A DNA stretch of 64,000 nt from Annona cherimola (lineage: Eukaryota; Streptophyta; Magnoliopsida; Magnoliales; Annonaceae), in NCBI GenBank assembly GCA_030490835.1, contig CM059972.1, forward strand, positions 5,734,264 to 5,798,263, read 5' to 3'. Positions 11,188 through 22,205 of this stretch are shown here, piece after piece (the first letter of the stretch is position 1; the number at the start of each line of letters is the position of its first letter). Under the pieces are notes generated by a model. The model saw nothing but the letters and a program-made list of their open reading frames with translations, had not been told where the DNA came from and searched no databases. The position numbers were made by a program, and so were the translations under genes.

Positions 11188-11433
11188 ATTTTAATGTCCA
11201 TATTTTTACACTTCTTTCAAACGGGCTCTGTTCTGCTTCGGCCGAATTACACCGGATTAGAGGAAACCTTTCATCTTCAGCTCCTTTTCTGTCTACATTT
11301 CCCAGAACAGCCATGTCTTCCGAAAAACAGAGCAATACTTTTGTTTCTTTCCTGTAAAGACTACGCCAGCCAATTCGTCAAAAAATAAAGGCCTTCATTC
11401 ATTACTTTCTGATACCATTATTTTTGAAATAAA
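11188..11433. other. No gene seen
   Basis: Short opposed open frames cross this stretch, but neither shows a recognisable motif and both run into the SINE head. Confidence 0.4.
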
Positions 11434-11687
11434 GGGTATGTTTGTTTAACAAAAAGGTGTATTGTGATTGAGATGTGATGAAGAGTAAAGATAATAAAGT
11501 TAAAATAGATAAATCAGTTGTATAAGTAGTTGTATATAAATGATTTAAAAGTAGAGTAGTTATATAGGAAGGTGTGAAAAATGATTAAAAATAGAATAAT
11601 TGTGGATAATGTTAAAAGTTTTAATTTTAAACAAACACCTTATGAAAAGTTTATTTTGAAAAGTTTTTGTGTTAAACAAACATGTCT
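11434..11687. mobile_element. Tourist-like MITE with extended inverted ends
   Basis: GGGTATGTTTGTTTAACA at the left is inverted at the right as GTTAAACAAACATGTCT. The body is the family AT-rich sequence. Confidence 0.65.
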
Positions 11688-11689
11688 AA

Positions 11690-12152
11690 AAACTTTATCT
11701 TCAATGACTTTATTTTTAATCAAATTTTCATATTTTTCTATATAACAATTTTACTTTTCAATCATTTCTAAACAACTAATCTATATAAACATATCTATCT
11801 TAACTTTATTTTTTTATCATTACTTCTATTATATCATATTATTTTTTTTAAATTCAAAACCTGTTACACTAAAATTTATGTTATTTCCCAAACACACTCA
11901 AAATATCGACAACTTATACAATTTTTCAAACCAAAACTTTTCACTTTTTACAATTATCCTATTCTTAAATAATTTTTTTCACATCATTCTATACAATTAT
12001 CATACGTTTCAATCATTTTACACAGTTATTATATAACTAATCTATCTATTTTAGCTTTATTTTCTTTATTTTTTCATATCATATCATTTTACTCAATTTT
12101 AAAAACTTTTATACAAATTTTTTTTCCTAAAATTTTTATCACTAACACACCC
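11690..12152. mobile_element. Two partial Tourist-like MITEs
   Basis: One piece ends near 11900 (TTTCCCAAACACACTC); the second runs from about 11910 to 12152 and ends ACTAACACACCCGG. Both have the TTTTCAATCATTT body. Confidence 0.55.
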
Positions 12153-12229
12153 GGAATAAAAATAAATTGACTAACAAATGATATGAGGATATTCATTAGC
12201 CTAGATCAACATTCCAAAATGTTTTAATG

Positions 12230-12860
12230 GTATAGATTATCTAAATTGGGTAGCATATTGACAGATCAAGCTACATCGCTGGAGCACCACAATATGGCGC
12301 TCCATCCCCAAATCAGAGGCGGCCATCGCTGCCTCTGTTACGGCACTACTAACCGCCATATGCGTTTGTAATCCGGTCTCTACCGGCCAACCAAACCCGG
12401 CCACCCATTTCCCGCCGGCGACAGCCCGAGGCATCTCCAAATCCGGCAGTTCCGATTCAGCAGCCATGATCCACCAATGCAGCCACCGCCTTCTTCTCGC
12501 TCGACACAGGAAATCGACACAGGAAACCCATGTCTTCTCCGGCGTCATCTGCTAAACCGGTCGTCACTGTCCTCTGTTTCTTCTACAGCGCCGGCAATGG
12601 TATCCGACGATGACCTGCCCACCTTCATCGGTTCCAGCATCGATGACACGCCCTAGCATCGGCATTAACGAAAATCCTAAGATCAGCCGGTTGGGTGGGG
12701 TGGGGTTGGAATTTTGTCATTTCGACACCACGACAAACAGTGTTAAAGGATGCCGCCGACGTCGGGCCGAACCCGTGACCGCAGTCCTCTTTGCCAGTTC
12801 CTCGACCAACCAAGCTATGCACCCGTACAAGACAACGCAATTTTGTGATAAATAGTCCAA
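12230..12860. other. GC-rich island of unknown origin
   Basis: Sharp rise in GC against AT-rich flanks, with short opposed open frames (12237-12548 minus, 12610-12855 plus, 12625-12840 minus) that match no family I recognise. It could be a captured or truncated gene fragment, or the GC-rich end of a lost gene. I see no conserved motif. Confidence 0.35.
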
Positions 12861-13085
12861 GCTAGCTAAGTATAAATGCAAAAGCTTCTGTATAAAAATT
12901 AGGTTTACTTTGATTTAATTTTTTAGAGGGTAACACTGGAGTACAATAAAATGTAAGCGCAACACTCGTGCTCTTTATGTGTTTCTTAAAAGTGAAGTGG
13001 CGTAATAACTGTGTTAAATAATCTTCACAATTTTACTCTTCTTATCATTATTTATATTTTGAAACATTTCTACTTGTTTTCTTTG

Positions 13086-13560
13086 AATAAATGGAGTATC
13101 CAAGAAAATTCTTTTCATACTCATGAATTTTACTTCTAATTCCACTTATACTATAAATTTTAAAAAATATCTTTTATACTTATGGGTTTTTTTTATAACT
13201 CTACATATACTCATGTTATTAGAAATCCGTTAAAAGAGCCATTAATCCCTGTGAAATGACGAATATACTCATCTCTCATTATGATTTTATTATAAAAAAT
13301 TCAAATTATAATAAATCTATAACTATAAAATAATATATTATTTGAATATGAATATTTTATTTTGAACAAGACAACTTCAAGTTATATTAAAGCCTGGGCA
13401 TATTCGTCATTTTTATGAAGGGGTTAACGAAAATTTTAATGGCTTTCTAATGTATAAGTATATGGGGAATTGAGATAAAAATTCACGTGTACGAGAGATA
13501 TTTTTGAAAGCTCGCGAATGTAAATATAATTAAAGATAAAATTTATATGTATATTTGAAA
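13086..13560. mobile_element. Fold-back MITE, family E2
   Basis: Left arm CTCATGTTATTAGAAATCCGTTAA and GAAATGACGAATAT are inverted at the right (GGCATATTCGTCATTTTTATG, GGGTTAACG). It aligns with 17940-18425. Confidence 0.65.
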
Positions 13561-13674
13561 TTTGTTGAAACTATTATAATAGCATTATCTAAGGATTTAC
13601 ATATTAATAAAAAATTTTATAGCCAAAGGTTAAAATTTGATTGATTAAGAATTTTTTTATGAGTATTTATATAT

Positions 13675-14046
13675 GACGCCTGATCTTTTACGGCCGGACG
13701 CATGGGGCAGCCATATGTCCGGCCCAAAAAACATATATTTTTTAATTTTTTAATTTTCTTATGGACAAGTAAATTTAGGTGTATTAAATCTATAAATTAA
13801 GTTTTACCATTTTTGAATATTTTTAAGTATTTATTTTCAATTTTTAAATACAGTGGCATTTTCGTAATTGTCTGTCTACTTAAAAATATCAAAAAATGGT
13901 AAAACTTAATTTATAAATTTAATATACCTAGATTTACTTGTCCATGAAAAAAAGAAAAAAATTAAAAAATATATGTTTTTGGGCCGGACGCATGGGTCAG
14001 AACTCATGACTACCCCCATGCGTCCGGCCATAAAAGATCACGGCTC
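13675..14046. mobile_element. Fold-back MITE, GGCCGGACGCATGGG-armed, core-1 type
   Basis: TGATCTTTTACGGCCGGACG at the left is inverted at the right (CGTCCGGCCATAAAAGATCA); each arm carries the motif twice. The centre has the core-1 palindrome (TAGGTGTATTAAATCTATAA). Flanks TTTATATAT and TTCATATAT agree at 8 of 9, fitting a MULE-type duplication. Confidence 0.85.
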
Positions 14047-14282
14047 TTCATATATATATATATATATATCATGATAATTTATCTTACATTCAAGCATATT
14101 TATAATCCTCACACAATGAAGGAAAAATTTTCAATAAACCTCACATAAGGGAAAACACTAAATACCTTTACGAGAAAATAGAAAAGTTTTTATAACACCT
14201 AAGTAGAGAACGGAAGAGGCAAATTTATGAACAACCAATAATGGCCCAACATAAGTTACTACCAAAGTATACCGCAGGTGGC

Positions 14283-14591
14283 ACTAATTAAGAAAATTTT
14301 GGTTCTTAATAGTGCGTGACATTTTATTGTATCCCAACTGTTAGGAAGAAATTTGACCGTTAATCATTCATAGTTTTTATACTTGATTATGAAATTAAAA
14401 TTTAATTTTGGTTATAAAAATATTATTACTAGCAAAGAATTTTTTTTTCTAGTCTCTAAAAGCATTATTATAAACAAGTGAAGTTTTCTTTTTCTATAAA
14501 AGCATCTTTAGAAAGAAGGTAATTTTTTGCACATATTTTTTTCTTGCTAATAAAGACTTGTTGGCTGCTAAAGACGAAATTTCTTCCAGTG
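14283..14591. mobile_element. CACTA-like MITE (tentative)
   Basis: Starts CACTAATTAAGAAAATTTTG and ends GAAATTTCTTCCAGTG, giving inverted CACT termini with AAGAAA just inside, as in CACTA elements. A matching 3-bp duplication is not visible. Confidence 0.4.
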
Positions 14592-14796
14592 ATGGTCGCC
14601 ACAGAATTTTAAAAATTACGATGTCCTCCTTGGAAATTAAAACAAGACAGGTTAATTAAACAGTTGAAAATTTGAAAAATACATTAAACTCCTCCATTGC
14701 TGAAATCATTATTTATTACACTTTTATTTATATCATATTTGTATTATACACCCTTTCCGGCTCATACACTCATGACAAGATATTCCTTTAACTTTG

Positions 14797-15197
14797 GAGG
14801 AGTGATCCTGTTAGACTGGGTTAAGTAAATGTTTTACTTAGCTCACCTTAAAAAACCTATTTATAACAATTCTTTTTTTACTTTTTTTCTTTGTGCACTT
14901 GTTTATCTAAGTGTATTTAATATATAGACCAAGTTTTACCATTTTTGAATATGTTTATCTATTTTTTGAGATTTTTAAACATCTATGTGTATATCTGTAT
15001 TTAAAATACCTTTATTTTTAAAAATCTCAAAAAATAGATAAACATATTCAAAAATAGTAAAACTTAGTCAATATGTTAAATACACTTAGATAAATAAGTG
15101 CACGAAGAAAAAAGTAAAAAATGATTGTTGTAAATAGGTTTTTTAAGGTGGGCTAAGTGAGACATTTACTTAGCCCGGGCTAACAGGATCATTCCTC
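14797..15197. mobile_element. MULE-like fold-back MITE with perfect 9-bp TSD
   Basis: GAGGAGTGATCCTGTTAG is inverted at the right end as CTAACAGGATCATTCCTC, between exact duplications TTAACTTTG (14788-14796, 15198-15206). The arms pair along nearly the whole 401 bp around the core-1 motif (TTTAATATATAGACCAAGTT). This is the best-preserved copy of its kind here. Confidence 0.93.
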
Positions 15198-15407
15198 TTA
15201 ACTTTGTCGGTCTCATCATGTGAGTCATGATCACAAGCTAGATCCATGTAAGTTAGGAAGCCATTGATCATTCGGATATCAGAAACTCCAACCATCAACG
15301 TATATAGTATGACAAATTTCAATTTAGTTAATTTATTTGCTACATATAATATATATTTGGTAATATTAGATATATTGTGGTTAAAATTAATTATTTAATT
15401 ACAAATA

Positions 15408-15788
15408 AGGATAATTTGCAAATACACTAGCTTAGTTTGACCATAATTGCTAATATACCCATGTAGTTTTAGAAATTACAAATAATTCTATATAATTTGA
15501 CCATAATTGCAAATATACTGACACCGTTATGATGTCATTAATGTACAGTCATTGTGTGGTTATATTCCAAAAAAGCTAAATATACCCTCTAAATTTTAAA
15601 GTTGCAAATACACTAGCATATTTTATATATCTTTGCAAATATACTCACGTAATAACGGTGCAAATACAGTGTCATAATGGTGTAAATATATTTGCAATTA
15701 TGATCAAACTATATAAGATTATTTGTAATTTATGAAACTATGTAAATATATTTGAAATTACGGTCAAACAAAGTGGTTATGTCTGCAA
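15408..15788. mobile_element. Fold-back MITE, family F (TTTGCAAATA type)
   Basis: Left arm ATTTGCAAATACACTAGC and GTTTGACCATAATTGC; right arm is their inverse (GGTCAAACAAAGTGG, GTCTGCAAATCACC). Related sequences are at 46568-47043 and 56570-56880. Confidence 0.6.
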
Positions 15789-17077
15789 ATCACCTTACAA
15801 ATAATTAGTTACTTTTGAGTAGTTTCATTCGGTTAAATGTACGAAGTTTTACATCAAATGCAAGTGCATTTAAAGGAAGCAGAAAGTAATAATAAATTTT
15901 TTTGTTGCATTTAACATATGATTTGATTGCATTTAATCAAATGTATCCAAATTTATTGCTACATTTAATCAAATGTAGTCAGATTAAAATTTTCGTGGCA
16001 AACAGTTGGCCACATACATTTCATTTCTTATAGTGATAGTTGGGATGAGCTATCTAATGTGTGATAAATGAAGCCAGATCTTATGCTCACGTTTGCGCTG
16101 AAGCTAAGTGCTCTTGGCCTACCATCGCCATTTTGCACCAATAAGCAGAAGGATCAGACTTGAGCATCGAGGTGCGAGCTATTGCGTACAGCCCCCTGTC
16201 AGTTGAAGTTTAAAAGTTTGCAAAACGATCGGCAGAAACTCATTCCCCATTTGTGCTTTATCTCCCATAATTCTCTCACTCTCTCTGTTGCTCTCACCCA
16301 TAATCCTACTACATCCACGACGTTAAAAAGCCCACGAGAGCCATCGTTGCATTGACGGATTGAATGGATGGGGAAAATCAAATTCCTAGCCACAATAATT
16401 CATGGTGACTTCATGCAACTGGGGAAATTTTTATGGTTATAAATTAATCATAGTGGCTCAATTGATGAAGTTCTCTGCAGAAATGGAGATCATCGAACAG
16501 GTTTGATCGCTGCTATTGGCGGACTTGCCCCATCAATTTGGGTTTGGTTTGATTTTTGCAACCTTCGTTTGGTGGCGGGGTGGATGGCAAATTAGATTAT
16601 GCTTGATCGAATCCAAATCGAAATGGGTTGGCTGGAATTTCTAGTGCCGCTGGTGGAACTTGCAAACTTGGCTGCATGGGCAGAAGATGAAGTTGGGAAA
16701 AATCAAGGTGGTTGATTGCCGATTGGGGGTTGCAGAGTTGCAGGTTGAATTAGGGCTGCCAAAATTATTGCTGCTAGTAGTTGCTAGAATTCCATGACTA
16801 CCGGTTGGGAGTAAGGCAGTTGTTGGCTATGGGGTTGAAGCTTTGAGTTGGGGAAAATGCCGGTGAAGAAAGAAAATTCGGCAAAAGATAAAATTAAATT
16901 TTTGGTTGGTTAAGCCCATGGGGGAAGCGCAGGCTGCCAAAGTTAACCTTTCCGTGATACAAATTATCAGTAAAAGTATGACTTTTAGCGACAAATTTAG
17001 AAAATCATAGTAAACATCTTTTGTAATGTACTTACAATGACTTGATTATAACAACATCATAGTGCAAATTGATGAAA
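15789..17077. other. No gene recognised; some GC-rich sequence
   Basis: 15830-16020 has short ATTTAATCAAATG repeats also seen near 42120-42200. 16080-16900 is less AT-rich, with TGGGTTTGG/GGGTTGCAG stretches and a 64-aa minus frame (16199-16393), but I recognise no protein family, splice pattern or RNA. Confidence 0.4.
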
Positions 17078-17520
17078 AATTTCTTTTATACCCTCAACAT
17101 TTGTCTTTAATTCCTAATATATTTACAATATTTCAAAATTTTCTTTTATACTTGTAATATTTTATCATAAATTTTTATTTTACTCGTGCAGTTAAAACAA
17201 CTGTTAATTACTCTATTGAAAAGATGATTTTGCCCTTCAAAATTTTCTAATGGAAAAAATTTAGCTCTAATATGATATTTAAATTGCATAATGTCACAAA
17301 TTAATAGTTTAACAACGTAAATTGAGTCTTTATTGAAAATAATATTAATTGAGTCATATTAGGATTAAATCATTTTAATTAAGAAATTATGGAAGAATAA
17401 AATTATCTTTTTAATGGTGTAGTTAACTATTGTTTTAACTGCACGAGTATGATAGAAATTAGGGCGAAATGTTATAGGTATAAAAAGAATTTTTAAATCA
17501 TTGTGGGTATAATAGAAATT
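17078..17520. mobile_element. Fold-back MITE, family E
   Basis: Aligns with 10617-11065: TTTTATACTTGTAATATTTTA, GTTAAAACAACTGTTAA in the left arm and AACTATTGTTTTAACTGC with TAGGTATAAAAAGAA at the right. Confidence 0.65.
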
Positions 17521-17939
17521 CCGGGCAACTGTCGTGATTATGACAATGTTACTGGCAAGTTGGAAGAAGAAGACGGTGCTGTGGAGGAGAGAAGAAGACC
17601 ATGCTACAGACTAGAAGGAAGAAAAAATTGTGGTAGTAAAGCTGGTGTTGAAAAAATCAGCCGAATATGGAGATTTTTAGTTGAAATTGCAAAGGGGGAA
17701 GATGTAGTTTGCTTGAGCGGTTCAGCAAGCATTGATTTTTTTTAAAATACATACCTATGACCAACTAGACTTAAAAATTAGAAATTGAGTTGGTTTAACC
17801 GGTGCATAGCGGCTTATTTCTCTCAACTAGAAACCGAGCAAGATTGGACTGGTTAAGCCACTAGCTTTCGGTTGGACTTCCCAGTCTGATTTAGTTTTTG
17901 CAACACTAGTCTGTAAGTCGTTTGAGTTACAAGCAATAA
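17521..17939. other. Purine-rich stretch, no recognised gene
   Basis: Includes an 80-aa open frame (17503-17745) with acidic, low-complexity character (EEEDGAVEERRR). It starts within a MITE and has no homologous motif known to me, so it is probably chance. Confidence 0.35.
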
Positions 17940-18425
17940 TATAAGAAATGTACCTTATTTATAATATATCAATAGGTGAATTTCTTGTAATTTCACTTGT
18001 CTATAAACTTTCAAAAATATTTTATATACTCATGAGTTTTTATCCTAATTCTACATGTACCCACATCACTAAGGATCCATTAACGGCATAGTTAACTCCC
18101 CTATAAAATGACAAATATGTCCATCCCTAATTGTGATTTTATACCAAAAATTCATATAATAATAAATTTTTAGTAATTTTATAACTATAAAATAATATAT
18201 TATTTGATATTTAATTTTTATCAAAACAACTTCAAATTATATTAAAGCTTGGGCGTATTCGTTATTTTACAAGGGGTTAATGGATCATTTAACGGATTTT
18301 TAACGACACGTATATATGTAGAATTAGGATCAAAATTCGTACATGTGGAAGACATTTTTTAAAGTTCGTGGGTATAAATAGAATTAGGGGCAAAATCTGC
18401 AAGTATATATGAAATTTGCCCTATA
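17940..18425. mobile_element. Fold-back MITE, family E2
   Basis: Arms contain CATTAACGGCATAGTTAAC with TAAAATGACAAATATG, inverted at the right (CGTATTCGTTATTTTACAAG, GGATCATTTAACGG). Paired with 13086-13560. Confidence 0.65.
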
Positions 18426-18963
18426 TCAACCTATAGATACAAAAATGTCAACCTTAAACCAGGCTTGCATGGATGGTTGAATTGCCTAACTCTAGTTAAC
18501 TCTGAAAATGGGCAACCAACCGGACAATCTGCATCATTCCGGGGAATATTATTACTCTTCGACACGATGACCTTGTATAAAAAACAAGAATTTCTCATAC
18601 CACTAGCTAGGAAAGAAATTCCATTTCTTACTAAGAGACCAAAGCAAGCACAAAAGAAATTCCATTTCTTACTAATAGACCAAAGCGAGCACGTATACTT
18701 TGTACAACACGCATATGTCCTTAAAAGCAGCAAATTAATTTCCTCAGACCTCAGTGGAGTACCCATTTTTGTTCATTTGCTAGCTAGGTTGACAATCCAA
18801 ATATTTATTTTTCTTCAAGTATATATTGTCTATAGAGAAAAGAAGCCCCAAAACAAGGAGAATATATGCAGTTTGGGCGTGCTTTGAGATATATGTTGAG
18901 AAACACCACAAATTGAAGCACGAATACTGATTGAAGTCCACTTTTTCTTAATTTAATAATGCT
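18426..18963. other. Unassigned; contains a two-copy tandem repeat
   Basis: AAGAAATTCCATTTCTTACT with its 3' continuation GACCAAAGC is present twice in tandem (about 18614-18696, unit about 43 bp). A 140-aa plus frame (18465-18887) and a 111-aa minus frame cross it; both owe their length partly to the repeat and lack family motifs. Confidence 0.4.
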
Positions 18964-19284
18964 CACTGCAAGAAAATAAATCTTTAGAAATGCTTATTAG
19001 CAAGGAAAAAAATCTTTATTAGTAAGAAAAAATGCAAGAAAAACATTCTTGCTTATCATGATGCTTTTATAGATAAAGAAAAATTTCCTTGCCTATAGTG
19101 ATATTTCCATAGATAAGAGCTTTTTTACTTATAAAAATCATAAATTATTGGTAATCAAATTTCTTCTTGTGACTATTATATAGAATATACCATAAATTAT
19201 TGACAAGCAAGTTTTTCTTTAACAACTAAATATTGACCTTTTGATGGGAAATTTTCTTTGACAAAAATTAAAAATTTTGTAGTG
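18964..19284. mobile_element. CACTA-like MITE
   Basis: Starts CACTGCAAGAAAATAAATC and ends AAAATTTTGTAGTG, so both termini read CACT(A/G)CAA from outside in, as CACTA elements do. Flanking trinucleotides GCT/ACT agree at two of three bases. Inner sequence has inverted GATAAAGAAAAATTTC-type repeats. Confidence 0.65.
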
Positions 19285-19617
19285 ACTAATGGGGACCATT
19301 CATGAAGAATCCTTAATGAAGGAAGAGATTAGATTCTCGCGGTGGTTGAACTTTTTATTGAGAGGCTGCTTTGTTGATATTTTGATGCAATTAATTAAGG
19401 AACGTGAATTTCCTTCAAATATTGGAGGGCCCCAATCACAAACTCAGGCAAACCTGAACAAGGTTGTCCAGTCATACAAAATGGTTTTTAATTATGCGGA
19501 AAGGTGGGAAATATTGGCAATAATACGAAAGTATTAGCAACTTAATTTGGTGATCTAAGAGACGGAGATAGTCTTATGAAAGCAGGATCAAGCTATCAAC
19601 CCAGAAAACTATATTTA
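19285..19617. other. Unassigned, one short open frame
   Basis: An 82-aa plus frame (19289-19537) reads plausibly protein-like but has no domain I recognise and no neighbour in frame. A decayed exon is possible. Confidence 0.3.
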
Positions 19618-19883
19618 GGGTGTGTTTGGGAATGGATAAAACTTTTGGTGAAAAATTTTGGAGAACAAAAGTTGTCAAATGATGTGACATGATAGGGGTA
19701 ATGATGATTAATAAAGAGGATAAAGTTAAAATAGATAGGTTAATTGTATGTGTAATTGTGCAGAAATGATTGAAAAGTAGGGTAGTTGTATAAGAAAATG
19801 TGAAAAAATGATTAAAAAATATAATAATTTTGGAGATTAAAAAGTTTTAACTTATCATTTTATATTCATTGCCAAGCACACCC
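19618..19883. mobile_element. Tourist-like MITE with TTA TSD
   Basis: GGGTGTGTTTGGGAATG to CATTGCCAAGCACACCC between TTA duplications (19615-19617, 19884-19886), 266 bp. It is the reference copy for this family here and lies about 870 bp downstream of MYB copy 1. Confidence 0.9.
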
Positions 19884-20289
19884 TTAGAATTCAGTCCCGG
19901 TAGAAGACGGTGAATAGTTGATGCTTCAGTCCTGTTTGGACGAACTCATTCTGTTTGTCATCGGATGCTTTAGTCCTGTTTTTTCATGGATACTCTTTAA
20001 AAGCCAATTAAATAGAGATAAAAAATCAAGGCCAATAGATATGATAGATATTTAAAGGAACTCAAAAACGGGTTCGACGGGCGCGTATGTGCATGAGTTT
20101 TGGTGGCTAGATTGCAGCGATCTCATTGCAATCGTTGCAAAACGCAATTGCAAAATGTGGTATTTACAACGAGATTATTGTAGGGAATATTATTTGGAAA
20201 GTGCTTTAATTTCAATTATATCCATTCAAATTTAATTTTGTATGCAAAAAGCGTGGTCATGATATGTGTGAGCTTCTCTTGAAGGGACA

Positions 20290-20410
20290 TGAGCAACATT
20301 TTAGATTTGTCATTGCACGGGTTGTCACAGAAATCGAAGCCTGAATCTCGTGAAAGCCCAATGTGTTACCGTTAGGCCGAAACCGTGGTCACCTGATAGC
20401 TATACTTTTT
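20290..20410 (-). mobile_element. tRNA-like SINE head (tentative)
   Basis: On the minus strand GGCCTAACGGTAACACATTG looks like a box A region and GATTCAGGCTTCGATTTC like a degraded box B, at a spacing near 35 bp. No tail or duplication was found. It also contains a repeated CACCTGATAGCTATACTT (20391-20434). Confidence 0.35.
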
Positions 20411-20486
20411 TGATAAACACCTGATAGCTATACTTAAGCAGCTGATTTTTATTAAAATCATACTAATATAAAAAAGCACTTATTAC

Positions 20487-20540
20487 AATCTTACACTAGC
20501 TGGCTTCCTAACTAAAACATAGTCGTCAAAAGCTAAATAG
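20487..20540 (-). other. Conserved 3'-flank block of MYB copy 1
   Basis: This stretch, about 210-265 bp past the stop, aligns with 38924-38979 downstream of copy 2; both share AATCTTACAC, CTTCCTAACTAAA and TCAAAAGCTAAA. It may mark the end of the 3' UTR, or simply how far the duplicated unit extends. Confidence 0.5.
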
Positions 20541-20750
20541 CAGTTCTCCCATAGCATCATATCTTAATAACCGTCAGGCTGCCACTTAATTACGGAGTGA
20601 AATTTAAAAACTAGCCAACGCTTACATGATCTTATGCGATGCTTTTACCTGTATAGAGACAAGCACGTGTATGCCGCTAGGCATAAGCTTACAGAAAGGA
20701 AATTAAAGAGATGAATTAGAAGACTGCAGGCGATGATGAGGAGCTATGGT

Positions 20751-22100
20751 CTAATAGAAAGATCCACGATCGATCTCCTCTGTTGTCGGCACTCCTGTGG
20801 TCGCCTCATCCAAAAGCCACTTCTCAAGAAAAGTGAAGGGAGGGTGCATGTGGTTGTCTACAGCTGGAAGAGCTTGCTTGGCCTTGGCCTGGGCCTCGGC
20901 CCTCGCATGATCTATCGAAGAGGTGAAGCTGCAGAAGGAGCCATGATCAGCTGGTTGGGTAGTAGATTCAATCGATGATTTCTCCCATCCCGTGCAGCTG
21001 CTCACATTATCAAATGACAGCAACGTGTCCAGATCTTGATGATATGGATGCGGCTGCAGGATTTCACACACCTCTTTCTGCTCAGCTTTGATCATCACCT
21101 GGTTATTACCTGCAGCAGCGTTAATATTTGCATTTTCTTTGGTATCTTTCTCATCTTCTTGGCCGGCTATCTTCAAGTTCAGGCTGGCCTTTGGAGTGTT
21201 GAAATTCCTCATCCAACCTTCCAAGAGTCTTGAGATGTTCTCAGTGCTTGAGGCATAGGCAGAGCAGCGGTTGGGGTTCAATCTGAAGGAAGAGGGAATT
21301 TGGTGATCAGGGTTATTGCTGCTGCTCATGATCACTCTTGAACTATTCCTAATTGTCTGGGTGTGGATGCCTTCCGAGACGAAGTTGAGATTGGACGTGG
21401 TTGTGATTGTTTCAATATCTGATGCAGTACTGGTTATGAGCTTCTTCTTTAGGTGGGTGTTCCAGTAGTTCTTGATATCATTGTCGGTTCTTTGAGGTAG
21501 GTAAGAAGCAATGGCAGCCCACCTGGAGTAAAGAATTAAAATATTATTCAAAAATAATAATTTAAAATTGGGTCTTCCTCATTTATTTTTTTGTAATAAT
21601 TAATTACTTGTTGCCTAATGTTGCTTGGAGATGTATTATCATCCCTTCCTCATGCGGAGTGAAGTTGCCACGCTTGATTCCTGATCGAAGGTAATTGGTC
21701 CATCTCAGCCTGCAACTCTTGCTGCACCTCAACAACCCTACAAAAATTTCAACAAACCACACCGCGGGAAACTAAGCTCTACCAAAGATGGTCTTTTTGG
21801 ATTTGTTTAAATATATGATAAAAATGGATTTAGTTCTGTAATTTTTAGATTAGTTTTTTTTAAAAAAAAAGAACTAGAAAAACAACAAAAGGGGAAAAAA
21901 AGAATCTTAAATGCATGCAACGTGAGTGCTAGAAGGAAATTGAATTAGTTGAGAACTTAAAACTTACCTGTATTAGTAGGCACAAATCTCCAATTCCCAG
22001 GTCCATGTTCTTCGATGTAAGAGACTAACACGATATCTTCTTCGGGTGTCCAAGGGCCTTTCTTGACACCAACCTTGTCACAGCAAGGAGGCCTTCCCAT
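20751..22100 (-). CDS. R2R3-MYB transcription factor, subgroup 1 (MYB306/30/96-like), copy 1
   Basis: Three exons join to 344 aa: 21968-22100 (133 bp), 21608-21737 (130 bp) and 20751-21522 (772 bp, TAG stop at 20751-20753). Introns are 230 and 85 bp with GT-AG borders; 133/130 bp is the classic R2R3 exon pattern. The start [20 protein letters not shown] is the family N-terminus. R2 has W17, W37, W57; R3 has F70, W89, W108, then [12 protein letters not shown]-terminal motifs are [16 protein letters not shown] and [14 protein letters not shown], typical of subgroup 1. Known members are nuclear activators of wax and very-long-chain fatty acid genes or act in stress and guard-cell responses; this gene's role is inferred. 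Oddities against copy 2 and the family: F39 for S, S63 for P in the R2-R3 linker, T84 for L, ten residues ([10 protein letters not shown]) missing after KKKL, and a changed C-terminal end that looks frame-shifted. It reads as an intact but diverging duplicate. Confidence 0.93.
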
Positions 22101-22158
22101 CTCCCTCGCTTAATTAGCTTATTTTTCAATATTTTCATCTCCGGATTACGAGACTGCA

Positions 22159-22168
22159 ATTATATATG
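22159..22168 (-). promoter_or_regulatory. Putative TATA box of MYB copy 1
   Basis: On the minus strand the sequence reads CATATATAATT about 60 bp before the ATG. This would give a short 5' leader of roughly 30 nt. It is the only TATA-like run between the start codon and the conserved upstream block. Inference from sequence only. Confidence 0.5.
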
Positions 22169-22186
22169 AACCCAACGGGATGATAG

Positions 22187-22205
22187 CTGTCCAAACCAAA
22201 ACTTT
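22187..22205 (-). promoter_or_regulatory. Conserved proximal-promoter block, MYB copy 1
   Basis: The plus strand CTGTCCAAACCAAAACTTT matches copy 2 (41177-41195) at 18 of 19 positions, although most surrounding promoter sequence has diverged. It lies about 20 bp upstream of the TATA box. It contains an AACCAAA core like the AC-type sites bound by R2R3-MYBs, so auto- or cross-regulation is possible. Confidence 0.45.

Noticed and set aside
11134..11388. Opposed 84-aa and 81-aa frames
   Set aside because: They overlap a SINE head and show no recognised domain.
18465..18887. 140-aa open frame opposite a 111-aa frame
   Set aside because: No splice sites, motifs or codon pattern. Part of the length comes from a 43-bp tandem repeat.
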